Assembly (NCBI GenBank): GCA_021307315.1
Contig: JAJSPD010000030.1
Location: 372,001 to 436,000, forward strand
Source: Bisporella sp. PMI_857
Taxonomy: Eukaryota > Ascomycota > Leotiomycetes > Helotiales > Helotiaceae
Length of the DNA stretch: 64,000 nt
Direction of reading: 5' to 3'
Shown here: one piece after another, positions 44,579-57,556 of the stretch
How the letters are laid out: the number at the start of each line of letters is the position of its first letter
How positions within the stretch are numbered: position 1 is the stretch's first letter
Made by a program: the position numbers and the translations under genes
The notes under the pieces: model-generated
What the model was told of the DNA's origin: nothing
What the model saw: only the letters and a program-made list of their open reading frames with translations
Database searches by the model: none

Positions 44579-46793
44579 ATGCTGTCGTGAGTAAAATCAC
44601 CTCCCGATATGTCTTGACCCTAACAGATTCCCGAGGCCTCCTCTCCTCCCAATAAGAGTCTTACAGCCGTCATCTGATTTCTTGTTCATCACGCAAACAG
44701 GACTAGAGCAGGAGCATGGCATCCAGACCAAGATCAGGAAACATGTCATGAAGGAGATCGGTAGATCCAGAAGGAAGACAGAAAATTATCAGAAGGACAA
44801 CCAAATTCACGTTGAACTTGAAGTCCCGGAGGATTTTACTCGCCAAGAGACACGACCAGAACCTAATGTTAAGGACCTTGTCCGCAAATCTAAATCTAAT
44901 GAGCAGATCTTAGACGCGATCAATGAACTTCCTATCTCATCCGTAGCTGGCTCGTTTCTGCTTAAAGGAGCTTCGGGTCCGCTGCAGGTCATTCCTAGTA
45001 AGGCATTGGCTTTTCTACAGCTATCGAGAGCAGCCAAGGATACAGAACTCCCAAGAGTCGAACGGCTCTGGACGGGGCGTATGGATCCATTCATACGATA
45101 TCCTATTGTAAGACGCCCCCAACACACAACTACCATGAAGCATCAATGCATAAACCTCAGGCATATATGGGTGCTGCAGCTCTTGCTATACATGTTTAGT
45201 ATACTAACTCTGGAAAATGCTTAATATATCGTAAATTAGAAAATGAATCAACGAACCTTGCAATTGATGGATCACAGTAAGTGTAAACATATGCTGTTGT
45301 ACTCTAGGCATTGACTATTGTGTAGTATTCGACGATCGATATGGTAACACACCTCCATTCAGAAACGTGTGGTTTCCTGTGGGACTCATAGATGCTGGAG
45401 GGGTAAGTAAAGCCGGAGAGGCCCACCATTCAATGGATCTCGATTTTGTGATGTGCCTACTATTGATTTACATCATAATTCTTCCTGTGCTAGTAAATAG
45501 CAATATGTTGATGTGATACAGTTTCACCAACTGCTTTCGAATGCGTCGCTGAACATGGCAGCCTTAAGGGCTCGTGGGCATGAACCCGAAACCTATGAAT
45601 CGTTGATACATCACCATCAAGCAGTTGCAATTGTGGCACAAAAATTGACAGATCCAATTTTGGCAACGAGTGATGGTATACTTGGCGCAATTGTGGGGTT
45701 TGCATGTTATGCAGTGCGATTTTCCTTTTTTATTCGATGTGAGCATACTGATGTGTTCCAAGCATGTCCACCTCGACCTCAAAAGTTGGCGCATGCAGTA
45801 AGTAGCTCGTAGCAGACAACCCCTCCTATTTTGGACTGATTGTGGGCGACTCTACTTGTATCTGGAGAATGCTCCTGCAATAGTATGCAAGTAGAGCTAA
45901 GTGACGGTTCATGAATCATGTTTGTGCTTCAGAAGCTTTTCGGATCAGGCAAACTAACCCCAATGTGTTGTAGTATGGATGCCGCCAAAGTTATAGTCAT
46001 AAAAAGGGGTGGCATGGAGAAGCTTGCCCCTCTGCTCCAAATGATAATATTCTGGTGGCTTTAGCTTATTCAGGCGGAAGAATCTGAACTAACTAGATAC
46101 AGGGTAGATGTTGGAGGCTCCGCGACTGCAGATCAAAAGCCATTGTTTCCACCGCCGGCAGACATCATAACCAGCACTTTGTATGCTGCAATCCTAGAAT
46201 CGCCCTTAAGCCACAAAATCTCTAAGTCTTGGGTCGAAGCGTACCCAGATCATGTCAGCATCATAGATATCATGAATGATATGCGATCTTATTCATATTG
46301 TCTTAGCCAAGAAGTAGAGCGCACACGTGGTGGCATTTATCGCGAAGACGCTTTAGCTTCAACTCTTCTACCCCTATTGCACCACTTGCTCAGTCTCTCG
46401 GTAAATGGCGCATCACCGGTTCAACAGCGTCTTAACATCATTCGTCTCTCTTGTATCCTGTTCCTAGCTGGGATTCGTCGGCTGTTCGCTATCATGGGTG
46501 TTTTCTGCAAGCTCCAGGTCTCCAAGCTTAAGGATTATCTCAAACTCCAGCCCGGAGATTGGGGCTCTCTCGAACCTCTCAAAGCGTGGTGTTTGGCTAT
46601 GGGCGCCATGGAAGCGATTGGAGTTACCCGAGAATGGTATATGGACGAACTTGAAGCGTCAAGGGCGAGGTTGGGCATTAACACCTGGGAAGAGATGCTG
46701 GAGAAATTTCGTGGAATTCTTTGGTATGAACCCACGCATACTCGGACTTTTAGAGATATCTGCGATGGCATCGATAAGTCGGAATCATGGTGA
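44579..46793 (+). CDS. Fungal_trans_2-like protein (fungal transcription factor domain, no zinc cluster)
   Basis: Eight exons join in phase: 44579-44586, 44627-45107, 45240-45276, 45326-45402, 45522-45713, 45763-45797, 45974-46054 and 46103-46793. They give about 533 residues. The N terminus reads FLFITQTGLEQEHGIQTKIR and KHVMKEIGRSRRK, a pattern common to fungal proteins with the C-terminal transcription-factor-like domain (PF11951). The domain part includes FDDRYGNTPPFRNVWFPVGL, TSDGILGAIVGFACYAHVHL, KSWRMHSMDAAKVIVIKRGG and FRGILWYEPTHTRTFRDICD. No Zn2Cys6 cluster was found, as in many members. The first exon of only 8 nt is tentative; from 44627 onward the model is well supported. It may regulate the neighbouring oxidoreductases, but nothing in the sequence shows this. 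Confidence 0.72.
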
Positions 46794-49700
46794 ACCGTGG
46801 AGCCACCATCGATTCGCCATCCTTCCACGCAGGTAAAGACCGTCAGAAATGGTCTAACAGGTATGGTGGGAGGCTTTGGAAGATATTATGAGCTTCCCAT
46901 TCAAAAAAAATTCAAAAAAAATTCAGGGAATGGTAGGCGTCTCGCTGGTGCTTGCTCGCCATAACGAGCGAAGATGGATCAACGATAAACTCCCATCAGC
47001 AGAAGGTGATGGAAGCAGGACACGGTGTGAGAGGAAGACGAATCACACGCACTGATCAACACTTAATTGTCGTGCCGACCCAATCATGCCTTATGGAGAA
47101 TAATCCTATCGTCCACGGTCAAGTACGAGAGGTCCCTCGTGAGCGAATTCAGCTGGAATCTGCCTTGGTCCTCCCACGGAATGGATCGTCGCTTTCCAGT
47201 CGGCCGGTTCCACAAAAGGGACTCTGCCTACTAGTTTGGTGGCTGAATGTTGCACAGCAGGTCATGCTGTCACTTTCAGGGCGGATGCGGCGACTGAGTT
47301 GCGAACGGCGACAATCTCATTTCAACATGGCTTCTCAAATCATAATCATGAAGGAAAATGCTTCTCCTTCAACTTGAGCCACGTTATTCCACCGCTTGTA
47401 AATCACATCTACCGGAAAAAAAATTTAAGGCTACAGTTTCAAGTCGCGAGTCGAACGAGCGCTACCTATTGCCATCTCTATGACGGCCGCTTGTGAAAGA
47501 GGTGGTGTGTTGGCTCTTAGTATTTTTTATGCGAGGGAACTTTGCCGAAACAGTTCTCCCGCATGAAAAGGTCACTCAACATTAACACCCCATCCGCCCT
47601 CGGTAAAAATACAACTTGATCTGGCACACACCGATTTGGGATTCCAGTAATATGGGTATTGGTCAACAGTTTTCTGCGTGGCAAAATGGGAAATATACGA
47701 GGATATGGACTCGGGTGCTATTTCTTGATCCCACGTTTTTCTTTGAGCCGAGATCCAGGCTGGGTTCTGATGACTTGGAGATGGGACAAGGACATGTTCA
47801 TATTGGTTTCAAGAAAACAAGTATAACGGCGATACTGTCGTGTTAGGGTTAAATTATCGTTGTATGACAGTGTACACATTGAATGAAGAGACACAAATGA
47901 GTGATGCTTACCTATCCTAATATCTGGTTCCATTGAAGCTTGCCAATTTTCACAATTCGAGTCAATGCAATCAACCATGTATGTCTACTTCAAAGTACCT
48001 TCACACCAGCTCATACCCTTCTCTTTTTCGTACACCATCTCTTTCTTCCCTGCCTCCCTGACCCTGCTATCAACCACGCGACATGGGAACCTCCCATTAC
48101 ATATTACTATTACCGACTCATACCCAATTACAATCATCAAATCTTCTCCTCTTCTACCTCTACCTATAGTCATCAATTTTTCAAGCCTTTGTCGCGCGTC
48201 TTCGCCTGTCGCAAAGTTTCCCTACATATACCTTGTACAACATCATTTATTCCATTTCATCCTCAGGAGTCCGCTATATCTCACCGAGTATCTCACTTTG
48301 ACATCAAATTATTTCCAGAGTGCGAATGCTGAGGTCATAGGATAACCGACACCCGTAAAGTTGCTTTTTATGTAAAGGAGAGGCAAAGTTCCCTCGCGTT
48401 CGTCTATCTCCCGCCGTCCTCCACCCCATGTCACGCTAGGCGTAAGCCCGCAATAAGTAAGCGCCTCGCTCTTGGCGACTAACCGTTTCACATACTTTTT
48501 GCGCTTCATGAGTTGTCTTTTTTTCTAGCGGGAAGGATTATGCTGGGAACTTTTGTGCTGCTTCATGATTGGCCGATCTTGTTTAAAATTCATTTCTTCA
48601 TACAAAAGGTCATTACACATTTGATGAACACAGCAGTTGAAACATGTGCAACATGTCATATTTATTTGCTTGATGAATATACGCAGGCTACCGAAACAAG
48701 TTAGTCGTAAACATGATTATCCTAGTTAGCCTATCGCAATACAATTACTTCCGCACCTCGACACAAATCCATAGCTTCGTCAGACACGCTAAATCCGTGT
48801 GGCAAAGCTGCACCGTCATTCCCATGGAATTCGTGAAACAATAATCAGAACAAAGTGGATATCGAGGTGAGGGAACTTTTCGTACGGTACGCAACAAAAA
48901 GCTGACACTGTGACAAGCCGTGAAGGTGTGTCAACATGATTGGTACTGTCGTATCCCTATGAGGCTCTTTGCAAGAATTACTAAACTCGGGCTTATGGGC
49001 CGTGCATGCTTGACCTAATGAAAAATGGACCGCATATGCAAGGCAATTTCCACGACGCGCAGCAAAAGATGTTGATTTCGAGAGCTTAGAGTTCGCCTGT
49101 TTACAAGATTGGTGCTGCCGTGTCGCATTTCGCAACGTTACCCTAATGGAGGTAATCATCGTCTTGGCTCTCGGCTTCCTTCCGAGATCAATCTGAGTTT
49201 GTGGACGTGAGACTGACGTGGAGTGGATATATTTATGCAAAGCAACTTTTAGACTGTAGGAATGCGCAGGAAACTTTGGAAAATTGAAACAACTGACACC
49301 GAATAGGTCTCAAAGGTACGTTGGCCCTCTGGCCCTCTTCATTAGATATACCTTGTAACTTCATCGCTTTGCAGTACTCGAGGTTAGCTAGGCTTGCATA
49401 TGAATTTCTGCAGAGCAAGTTTTTCGAGTACAAAAGCCAAGGCATGTTCGTTTTGAGCGAAGGATTGGCACTCCCAAGAATGGCGGGCGCGGTAATTGAC
49501 CAGGATTCACAGTACAGGGAGGCTTGCAGAGGCTTGTAAAGCACGAATCCGCAATAAGGAAGCAGGGTTGATTCGAGGCAAGTTAATTATATTGTGTAAC
49601 AGATCTCAAGACACTCTACCAGATCATGAAAAGGATGACGGGATAACCCGTTTACCTAACGATGATATGTATTGGACAGAACTGCCGCTTCAACCGATTC

Positions 49701-52700
49701 AATATTTGGCCTCCTACCAGCGCACAGATGGAAGTTGATCCCAGTGGAGACGCGGACCATTGTCAAAAGCGACAGGAAGTTTATTGCTCTAATGTGTCAC
49801 AAAGCTCCGTAGTATTAGTGGCCAAGATTTGGATTCTTCGCTAGCGTGATATTTTCTCCAAGATGTCTCACCTATTCTAAAATGATCTCACGCATGTGGC
49901 ACTTAGGCTTTGAAGACGCACATCCTGAGATTTACGAGTAGGTACAAGATCAGGATATACGGATGACCTTAGTTAGAGCCTCCAGTAATATTAGAGCGTC
50001 AGTACCTACACAACACATAGTACCATATGTTGTCTCCTAAGCATGGCTCTGTAATATATTTCTTTGATCAGCCTTCTCAGCACAGCCCAAATCACAACTT
50101 CGTGCCACCAACACATAAGCTGAATAAAGCCATATGCATGGTAACTTTGTTGCGACTTGCAACAGATCCGTGCGAATGTCTTTTGGTGAAGCAAATTAAC
50201 AGCACAATTGGTCCGTGATCTTTGTCTGATGACAGCTAGTGATGCCACCGCATATTGCTCTACGTCAGCCTCTCATCACGGCACATCTTGCGGGCTGTAT
50301 CACCAAATAGCTATGTATGCACAGTAAGGTAAGATATGCATGGTAATCTTACTACGACTTGCAACGAACTTCTGAGAGGTACTAAACGCTACGAAGCTAT
50401 TGGGTGTTGTCTCTTTTGTACAAAAGCGACATGATTGAGCTATTCAGCTTGGGTGGAAGAGAATTTATGGCACAGCTTGCATAGCGTATCTAGACTCTAT
50501 ACCTAGGAACAAAGTACGCGTGGTCTATATTGCACTGCTTTCAGTGCATCAATACCCAGTTTCTTAAAATTGTTTTCAAGCTACTTGGTCAGTAGTGGCA
50601 AAGGCTGTGATGATAAGATGAGGGCTGGCCTCAACAAACACAAATCAACCAGGTATTATGCAAAACTCCCTCCACGTCAGTTGTACGCTCTTTTTCAGTC
50701 TTTCGTGCAGGCTTGATACATAAGCAAGAAGTGCATGTGCAGCAACACGGAAGCGACTGAAACTGACTCACTGAGAAATTTGGAGCGTGAACTCTGACCA
50801 ATATATTTGTGATTTTTCTAGGGTCTTGGGGGCTAAGGAAAGCCTTGATTTTGGCTGGAAAGGTATGCATTTGCGAGGATAGACCTGATATAGAAAATAC
50901 TACCAGATTCAGTGGCTGGCGTAACAAAATCGAATTTGTTGCAGCAACCTGATTACATATCAAGGCCCAACAACATATAACAGCAGTATTCTGAGCTCAT
51001 AGTCGTCTTTCAATGATCTCGTCTCATTCTTTGTAAACTAAATAGAACCTGTACTGGTCAAACTATGTTGCCACGTAAATTATACAATAGAGGGATCATG
51101 AGATTGGATGTCTAGTGTAGCATGAGTAGCCACTTTGAAAGGGGTGCCCAAAACGCAAAAGTATTGGTGTGCAGAGATACATTTGCATACACCAATCTAT
51201 GCTATTACAGGCTCAATGGAAGCCCGCCTCTGAGGACTCTTGGCTTTGTCATTGGCGCTTTCCGGAATATAACATGTTACACAAAGGTTAGCACTAGTTT
51301 GGTATACCTTGCAAAATACAAGACTTTATCGAAATTGTTGCAGGTGCTGATAAAACAGTCAAGTCTCATATACAGCGTCCATTTCTCGACAAGCAGCATG
51401 AGCCACGCCCCGGAGGATATTTTGGTAGTATGGATAGGTTGCCCATATTGCTTATATTTCCGCAACGGCTTGCTTCCAAGGTTCTCTGCATATAGAATAA
51501 TATCGTTTGGATATCATATGTCTATCTTTGAACAGCTTGTATCTCCCAATGTACCATGCACAATGAAAGAAGCTATGTTACAATAATACATACACTCTAC
51601 CCAGCATTATTAGACGCGGAGCAGTTTGAGTTAGATCATTAAACCAATCAGTCTTTATGTTTTATCCCAGTATATTCGGCTAAAGCGGACTAAAGGAGCT
51701 AGACCAGCCAGCCCGTAGACACCGCATACAAAGTCGAGGCTGAAACCTATGCATAGGAACTTTGCTGAGACTACAACCTGCAATAATCTCGGAAACGGGG
51801 CTAGCTTACTCTGTGGATATTCGATAGTTGAATAAGGGATGGGTTCCGGACAGGCTGCCGCGCTCACCCAGCCACGGCCTAGAAACATGCTGGTCTAATT
51901 ATCTTACAAGCTCGAACAGTACGAGTGGCAGGTTCTTGCTCGTGAATAACTCTCATAATCCGCAACTATGAACCTCACCTTGGCGGATCTGAGTACCTTA
52001 ACCATCCTTGCTTCCACCATGTGAAGAGGTTCAGTCGTCATTGATTGATATCCTTTCTTAATGAGCGATCAACAGCCCGTTATGCTTGAAAGTGGACTCT
52101 CGAGAGCCCTACCACATTTCCAACCTAGCTATATCGGGAAAACCAATAATCATCCAAGCCAGAGCTCCATATTATGCTGCAAAGGAACTTTGGGAGACGT
52201 GCAACAAACCACCCCGAAGGCCCGTCTGTTCGATCGATTGGTGCTCCATGCAAAGCCTCCTGTATCTGTCGTTGACCACAGGTCAACCCCTTGAGCCGTT
52301 GAGACCGACTTTTGAGCCTTCCAGGGATGAGACTGCAGGAAGGAAACTTTGTTACGATGTGTAATAGGCACTGTGTTGGTTCGGTTGGATCTAATGTGGC
52401 CAACCTATCACAGCTTTCCAACACTTAGGGTTGTTATTATACATTTTCATTGGCCCTAGCGACTTTATTACAACTTTGGTATCGCCGTGGACCTACCGTT
52501 CGCTCAGTGTTCTTGTTTTATGCTCGCGAGCAAGTCTCCGACTCATCCAGAACCGCGAGGATGAACTTCTTACTCTGCGCACCGAGCAATACTTGTCTCT
52601 CTTGTTTACCTGACTCAATTTCTCAATACTACTTTATAGGGACTATAACAACGAAGTTGGCACTTGTATTCGAATTCGTATTATTATCAGCTAGTACAAT

Positions 52701-53392
52701 TCCCGTCAATCTTTGCCTCTTAAATAAATTGCTACACTCCTTGCCTTCTGCAAAGAGTACCATTAATTCACTACCTTGGTTGAAATTCCGACTGGGCTGT
52801 ACACCCTGCTTCCGTCATCAACCGTGCTAGTCCCCAAAATGGTTTGTCGCAAAGGAAAGCCACAACACTGGTATCTAGTCAGCTCATACAAGGGAATGTG
52901 GATGGAGACGGGAGACGAACCTGACCTTCTATCGCATGGCGCACTTTGGACTCATACTCTATCAAGCGACCGTGTAACTTATCATGCCTACTAAACAGCA
53001 GCAGGCACGTAGAGAGGTCTCGGTACGTTAGAAATAATCAAGTTTTTCCACTAGCTCTATCTGAGCCTCTGGTGCATTACTCACCTTCGAGGAAATGAGC
53101 GTCCGAAATCCTTTCAAGATTTAGCCACTAAATACTCTCATACTATCTGAGCTGCTTCATTTCGTTGCACTTTTGAATAAGAACTCCTCTGGCGACATTT
53201 GCATACCTCCACCCTTCACCTTACACATCCATTAGCCAGGAACATGCGGAATAGTGTCCAACAGTGTGCCACCAACACTAGTGCTAGAGGATTGATAAGG
53301 TATCTCTACCTTCTTCACAGGAGTACCGTTCCTGGCAGTGTTGTTCTTTGGCTCGTTAGTTTTGTCTCCTACCGCGATATACTTTGTGCTGC
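46794..53392. other. Gene-poor, AT-rich accessory tract
   Basis: 6.6 kb with only short, unconvincing frames. A plus-strand frame at about 47170-47496 (LVAECCTAGHAVTFRADAAT) is open but unrecognised. A small tandem duplication of TTCAAAAAAAA lies at about 46900-46925. Three imperfect copies of a ~37 bp sequence (TATGCATGGTAACTTTGTTG-like) occur near 50133, 50335 and 51747. No transposase, reverse transcriptase or terminal repeats were recognised. Confidence 0.5.
50133..50372. repeat. Imperfect direct repeat, ~37 bp units 200 bp apart
   Basis: Unit one begins ATATGCATGGTAACTTTGTT at 50132; unit two begins ATATGCATGGTAATCTTACT at 50335. Both continue with GCGACTTGCAAC or ACGACTTGCAAC. A more diverged third copy, with an insertion, is near 51747. 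They may be remnants of a dispersed repeat. Confidence 0.5.
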
Positions 53393-54668
53393 CTATCCCG
53401 ACAGCATCTCTGAGAGGGAAGACAAAAAACTATGCTTTTTGTGAGGCGAGTTCCTAGCGCCGTTTTCGGTTACAGGTTTCCCAAGATGCTGCAACGTGGT
53501 TCTTGCCCCTATGCCAATAGAGCCAGCAAGCGCTTTGGTCTTGATCATAGTACCATTCGAGGACAACTTCACCGGCGCTGAGACATATCCCGAGGGAGTG
53601 TGTATTCTCTATTTTATGGTACGTGATTCCATCCAGGTGGCTCTCAGGCTCCAATTGATCCCTTATGCATTCCGTCATTTGGATATACACCCTCATCCCA
53701 GAAAAAAATTGCTGCCATCCATCCGGTCAAGATATCGCTTCCAGCTCCAGAATTGCGGCGGATGATACGACTCCAGAAGTCCACCACAACGGGATACGGA
53801 TTGTCAGCTGTGCGTGAGAAGGTAGCGACCATGTATTTTAGTACTAGCCGTAAGCTCGGCGAATCGAGTCGGCTGCTTACCGTACTCGGTCAACTTCTCT
53901 ATGCGCCGTTGGATGTTCTCATGGTCACTCTTTTCCCCAAGGAGAGTGATTGTCAGGACGCCACGTCTAATTAGATTAAAACAATACTCGAATTACTTTT
54001 GCAACATGCCCATCATTAGAATAGATCAACAACCTGATCTGTGTTTTTGTCGAAGTGAGGGATGGCAAGACCCACACTCGAAGATTAGGATCTACAATAC
54101 TCCATTCGATCAACACCATCGTATACTCACACATAGATCCATAATCAATCTTTGGCCTTAATGGCTGCGACAGGATGAGACCTTTCTCTCCTTCGTGAGT
54201 TACAAATGATTTGCCAAGCCTATCGGAACTAACATTTATATAAAAGCTGGATTGCAATAAGATAGCCAACCGGATATCTTATGGGCGAATAACGAGGCTG
54301 TGATGGCTGGTGTAGGCGTTGAAAGCTACTTGCACGAAACCATTTGTGTAGACTGATATGTGCAGTTCACTCAATCCGTAATCCGGTAACAATGTCTGAT
54401 TTATTTCGTCTATCTCAGCTGCATCCTTATTGCACTGTTTCATAAATCATAAGTCAGCGTTAATCTTAGTCTGTTCAACGATGTAGCGAAGATAGCTTTG
54501 AGATTATTGTCAGTTTGAAGGATATAATATCTCTAAGCATTTTCGGTTTAGTACAGTGTTCTAAACATCAAACCCTGTAGAGCTAAATCTCGGATGCTTA
54601 CCTGCTTGTGCGGAGCGCACGAGATATAATTGAGCTCCATGAGAGGCAACTTTAATCGTGATAGGCAT
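53393..54668 (-). pseudogene. DUF4419-family gene, broken
   Basis: Family expanded in fungi, function unknown. The start MPITIKVASHGAQLYLVRS is at 54668. After unclear sequence the frame resumes with DYGLSELHISVYTNGFVQVA and FNAYTSHHSLVIRP; a TAA follows, then DIRLAILLQSSFYINV. Next come SFVTHEGEKGLI and SIVDPNLRVWVLPSLTSTKT. A frame change leads to MMGMLQK, a TAA, then FEY. Then LTITLLGEKSDHENIQRRIE with KLTEYGKQPTRFAEL, another frame change, and FWSRIIRRNSGAGSDILTGW with MAAIFFWDEG. The end reads LAGSIGIGARTTLQHLGKP. Element order matches the whole family domain, so the gene decayed in place by stops and single-base shifts rather than by truncation. Confidence 0.78.
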
Positions 54669-55129
54669 TTTTATCAGTAGTATCGAGTTCAAACCAACAT
54701 GTGCAAAAAAGACTCTACATCGGGCAAATTGCGAGGTAGTTACAAGAAATATGCTGTGCCGCAACACAGGGAACAACTATAGGAAGTCTGGAGTGAAGTT
54801 TGGAGAATAGGACCACAGTTTTAATGTAATATAAAGACTGTATACATTAAAAGGGTGTCGCAATATAAGGCGTAATAGTACTTTAACAAAAAGTATTTAC
54901 TTTTTGTCGCAAAGGAAGACCTTAAAGTCATAATCATTCCAAATCTTTGCAGAATCATTTTCTAAGAGGCCAGCTCTACTAGAAGAGGGTTGTAGCAAAT
55001 GTTTTACACTGTACATTAGGACCCCAGGAATCCGAGCTTATGCTCCAGATTTACGTATATTGATTTTGATTAAAAAAGTTTGCTTAATTAGCAGAAGGTA
55101 CCATTAAACAAGATGTTCAGACTTTATAC
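54669..55129. other. Intergenic, AT-rich
   Basis: Upstream flank of the DUF4419 relic and 3' region of the hydrolase gene. No supported feature. Confidence 0.5.
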
Positions 55130-56362
55130 CTAGGTATGATCACCTACAGCTCTTGTTCCGATGTCTTCGAACATCTCTTCAAGAAATCCTCTTGATGGAG
55201 ATATGGTAGACTCATGGTCATGACCCCGCGCATTGATGATCTTCACCTCAATCCCATCCCCAGCCTTCTCTCTTGCCCAGCAATCCTCAAAATACTTCAT
55301 TCCCTTCTTCCCAACAAACATATCATGCTCGGGTAGCACAACATTGACCATCAACTTTGTTGCTCCATTCTGGACTCTTTGCTTCCAGATTTCTGCAATG
55401 ATTGTTACATACTCCTCGTAGTTTTTGCAAGCAGCCCAATTGACCTCTAGACTCGACTCTAGACAGAGTCGGATTTCTTCATTGGCTCCGAGGGTACTCT
55501 CTTCAAATGTTGATTTTATGATCAGCTTCTCCATCTCGCGCTTCATAGCCAAACCAATGCCGTAATTCTTTATGCATGCCTCATCCCTTTGTTGGTGCCT
55601 TTTATCTGCAGCTACCATCACGTGTGCAAACGCAAAGTTTGAAGCTATAGTAGTGATTGCGATCTTGCTCGCCTGAAGCGCAGGCCGTGCTTTTTTCATC
55701 ATGAAACCAACAGTTGTGTTCCATTTATTGAGGAAGTGGTCGGGAAATTTTGCTGCACGTGCCATTAAGGCCACCGATGAGATAGACTGATGAACCCATG
55801 GTGAGAAGAAGGTCACCTTGGGATAGGAAGGGTCCAAGAGATCCGGGTAGCGAGCCAACAAGTTGAGGGCATATATAGTTCCTGCACTTTGGCAGGCAAG
55901 GGCTACATGCTTAATCTCAAGGTGTGCCAAAAGGAGAGGTACGATTTCCAAAAAAGTTGCGATGCGATCACACAGAGGGACCGGGGTAGATGCGCCAAAT
56001 CCTGGCCTAATTCGGTGTTAATCTTTATGCAAAGGCTTATAACCGTCATAGCATCTTCAAACTTGTGTAAGAAAGAATTCTCTGACTGACCTGTCTATGT
56101 ATAACACCCGAACTTTATGCTTCTGGGCAATCCAGTCATGGAAGGTCGCCTGCCATCTCGTCCCAAACATTCCGCCACAGAACAAAATGGTCGAAACATT
56201 AGTGCCATCCCTGGTTCCAGCAAGTGAGTAGCTGATTTTCAATGGACCATGTTTGCCAGTCGCTGGAATGGTAAATAGACCGTGATATTTGATACGAAGG
56301 ATGAGCTCTATGGCTTTGATATCAAGGGTTTTGGAAGGCATGGTAATAGGAAGTGACCGCAA
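55130..56362 (-). CDS. Alpha/beta-hydrolase fold protein
   Basis: Probable hydrolase of unknown substrate. Exons 56091-56362 and 55130-56006 give 382 residues. The oxyanion region is FCGGMFGTRWQATFHDWIAQ; the next strand reads RVLYIDRPGFGASTP, rejoined across the intron. The nucleophile elbow is ALACQSAGTIYALNLLARYP: Ser is present in CQSAG, with Cys in place of the first Gly of GxSxG. The acid is probably Asp in VVLPEHDMFVGKKGM and the His in NARGHDHESTI. No signal peptide is evident. The start at 56362 is the first Met; a second Met seven codons in (MPSKTLDIKAIEL) is equally plausible. The catalytic triad appears complete, so the gene is likely active. Confidence 0.82.
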
Positions 56363-57556
56363 ATTTGAAATTGAAGTTTTTTGATGGCTCCAGCTGATTC
56401 TGACGTGCGGGAGGCTATGCGCTTTTAAGATCTCGCAGCCAAGATGAACTTCTTTCAGACCACCAATATAATTGCACTATCCGTTCGTGGTTCAGATTAT
56501 TCGCGGCTTGGCCAGTCAACATTCTCTAGACTTAGTCTTGTTAATCCATGGTATGCACATTGGCAGTCATTAAGTGATAATATGCTGACTCAAGCTGTAT
56601 AGGCAACTTTCGAGTATGCTTGGTAATATGCTTCGCTTTTGTATTCATATTTGGGCCCTGGTTCTATGACATCCTTAGCTTTTTTAAATCTCATGCATCC
56701 TTCCTTTGTGAATTCCTGGGACTACATGCTAGACCATATACCCAACATTATCTATGCCCATGACAAAAGAATACTACTATTGTTAGCGGGAGGTTGGAAA
56801 GGATCACTATGCTTACTAAGGAGAATAATCTTTATTATATAGAGTCCAAATATGTCACTGCCTATCTCTAGAGTAATAATGAACTATGAGTAGTTCTAGT
56901 TCCTTAACTTGCGGTCCGTGTGGCGATTCAAAGGAGCTTGTCTCCTTGCCATCAATCCTATTCAGTATTGGTTCTTATTCCAAATTGCATACTCATACAG
57001 CGCAATTAAGGAGAAGCACTAACTTACACTCGGGAGAGAGTCTTTATACAAATCATTTCACATTAATGTGGACGAGCATGGCTGATACCCACAGCTGAAG
57101 AAGTGCCTATGCCACGAAGGAACGCATACAGAAGCAGAAACACTATAAGCAAATAGACGCATCACTGGACACAAATAAGACAGGTACAGATGAACGAAAG
57201 ACCAAAGCACATCAAGAACAGCGTGTTAGGAGCTGCAACAATGGCCATCTTAAGGTGGTTCATGTCCTTCTACTTGCAGTCCTTCGAGCTCGTCCTTAGA
57301 CCTTTAAATATTTACCGTGTGGCTTGCAATAGTCGGTTACGTACTATTTGAAGAGACTGGCATAAGGTTCAGCATTTCTTTTCTGATAGCGATCATGATT
57401 GATCTATCATATCTTCTCTAGAAGAAGTATAAAGGTGGGGCCGCATCGTCCGCCTCACCCTTGCAACTTTATTTAGCGTGTTGCAAACCTCAAGACGATG
57501 ACCAGACACCTCAACTCATCTCGAATCCTGAACCTTCCTGCCACTCGAAGGTCAAG
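56363..57556. other. Intergenic between hydrolase and bL21m genes
   Basis: Divergent promoters of the hydrolase and the ribosomal protein gene. No supported coding frame; AT-rich, with frames at 56639-56842 and 56886-57098 that lack motifs. Confidence 0.5.

Noticed and set aside
36998..46793. Complete secondary-metabolite gene cluster
   Set aside because: No polyketide synthase, peptide synthetase, terpene synthase or transporter gene was found; only tailoring-type enzymes are present.
52450..52830. 126-codon plus-strand frame
   Set aside because: Leu/Ser-rich, no motif, in the decayed AT-rich tract.
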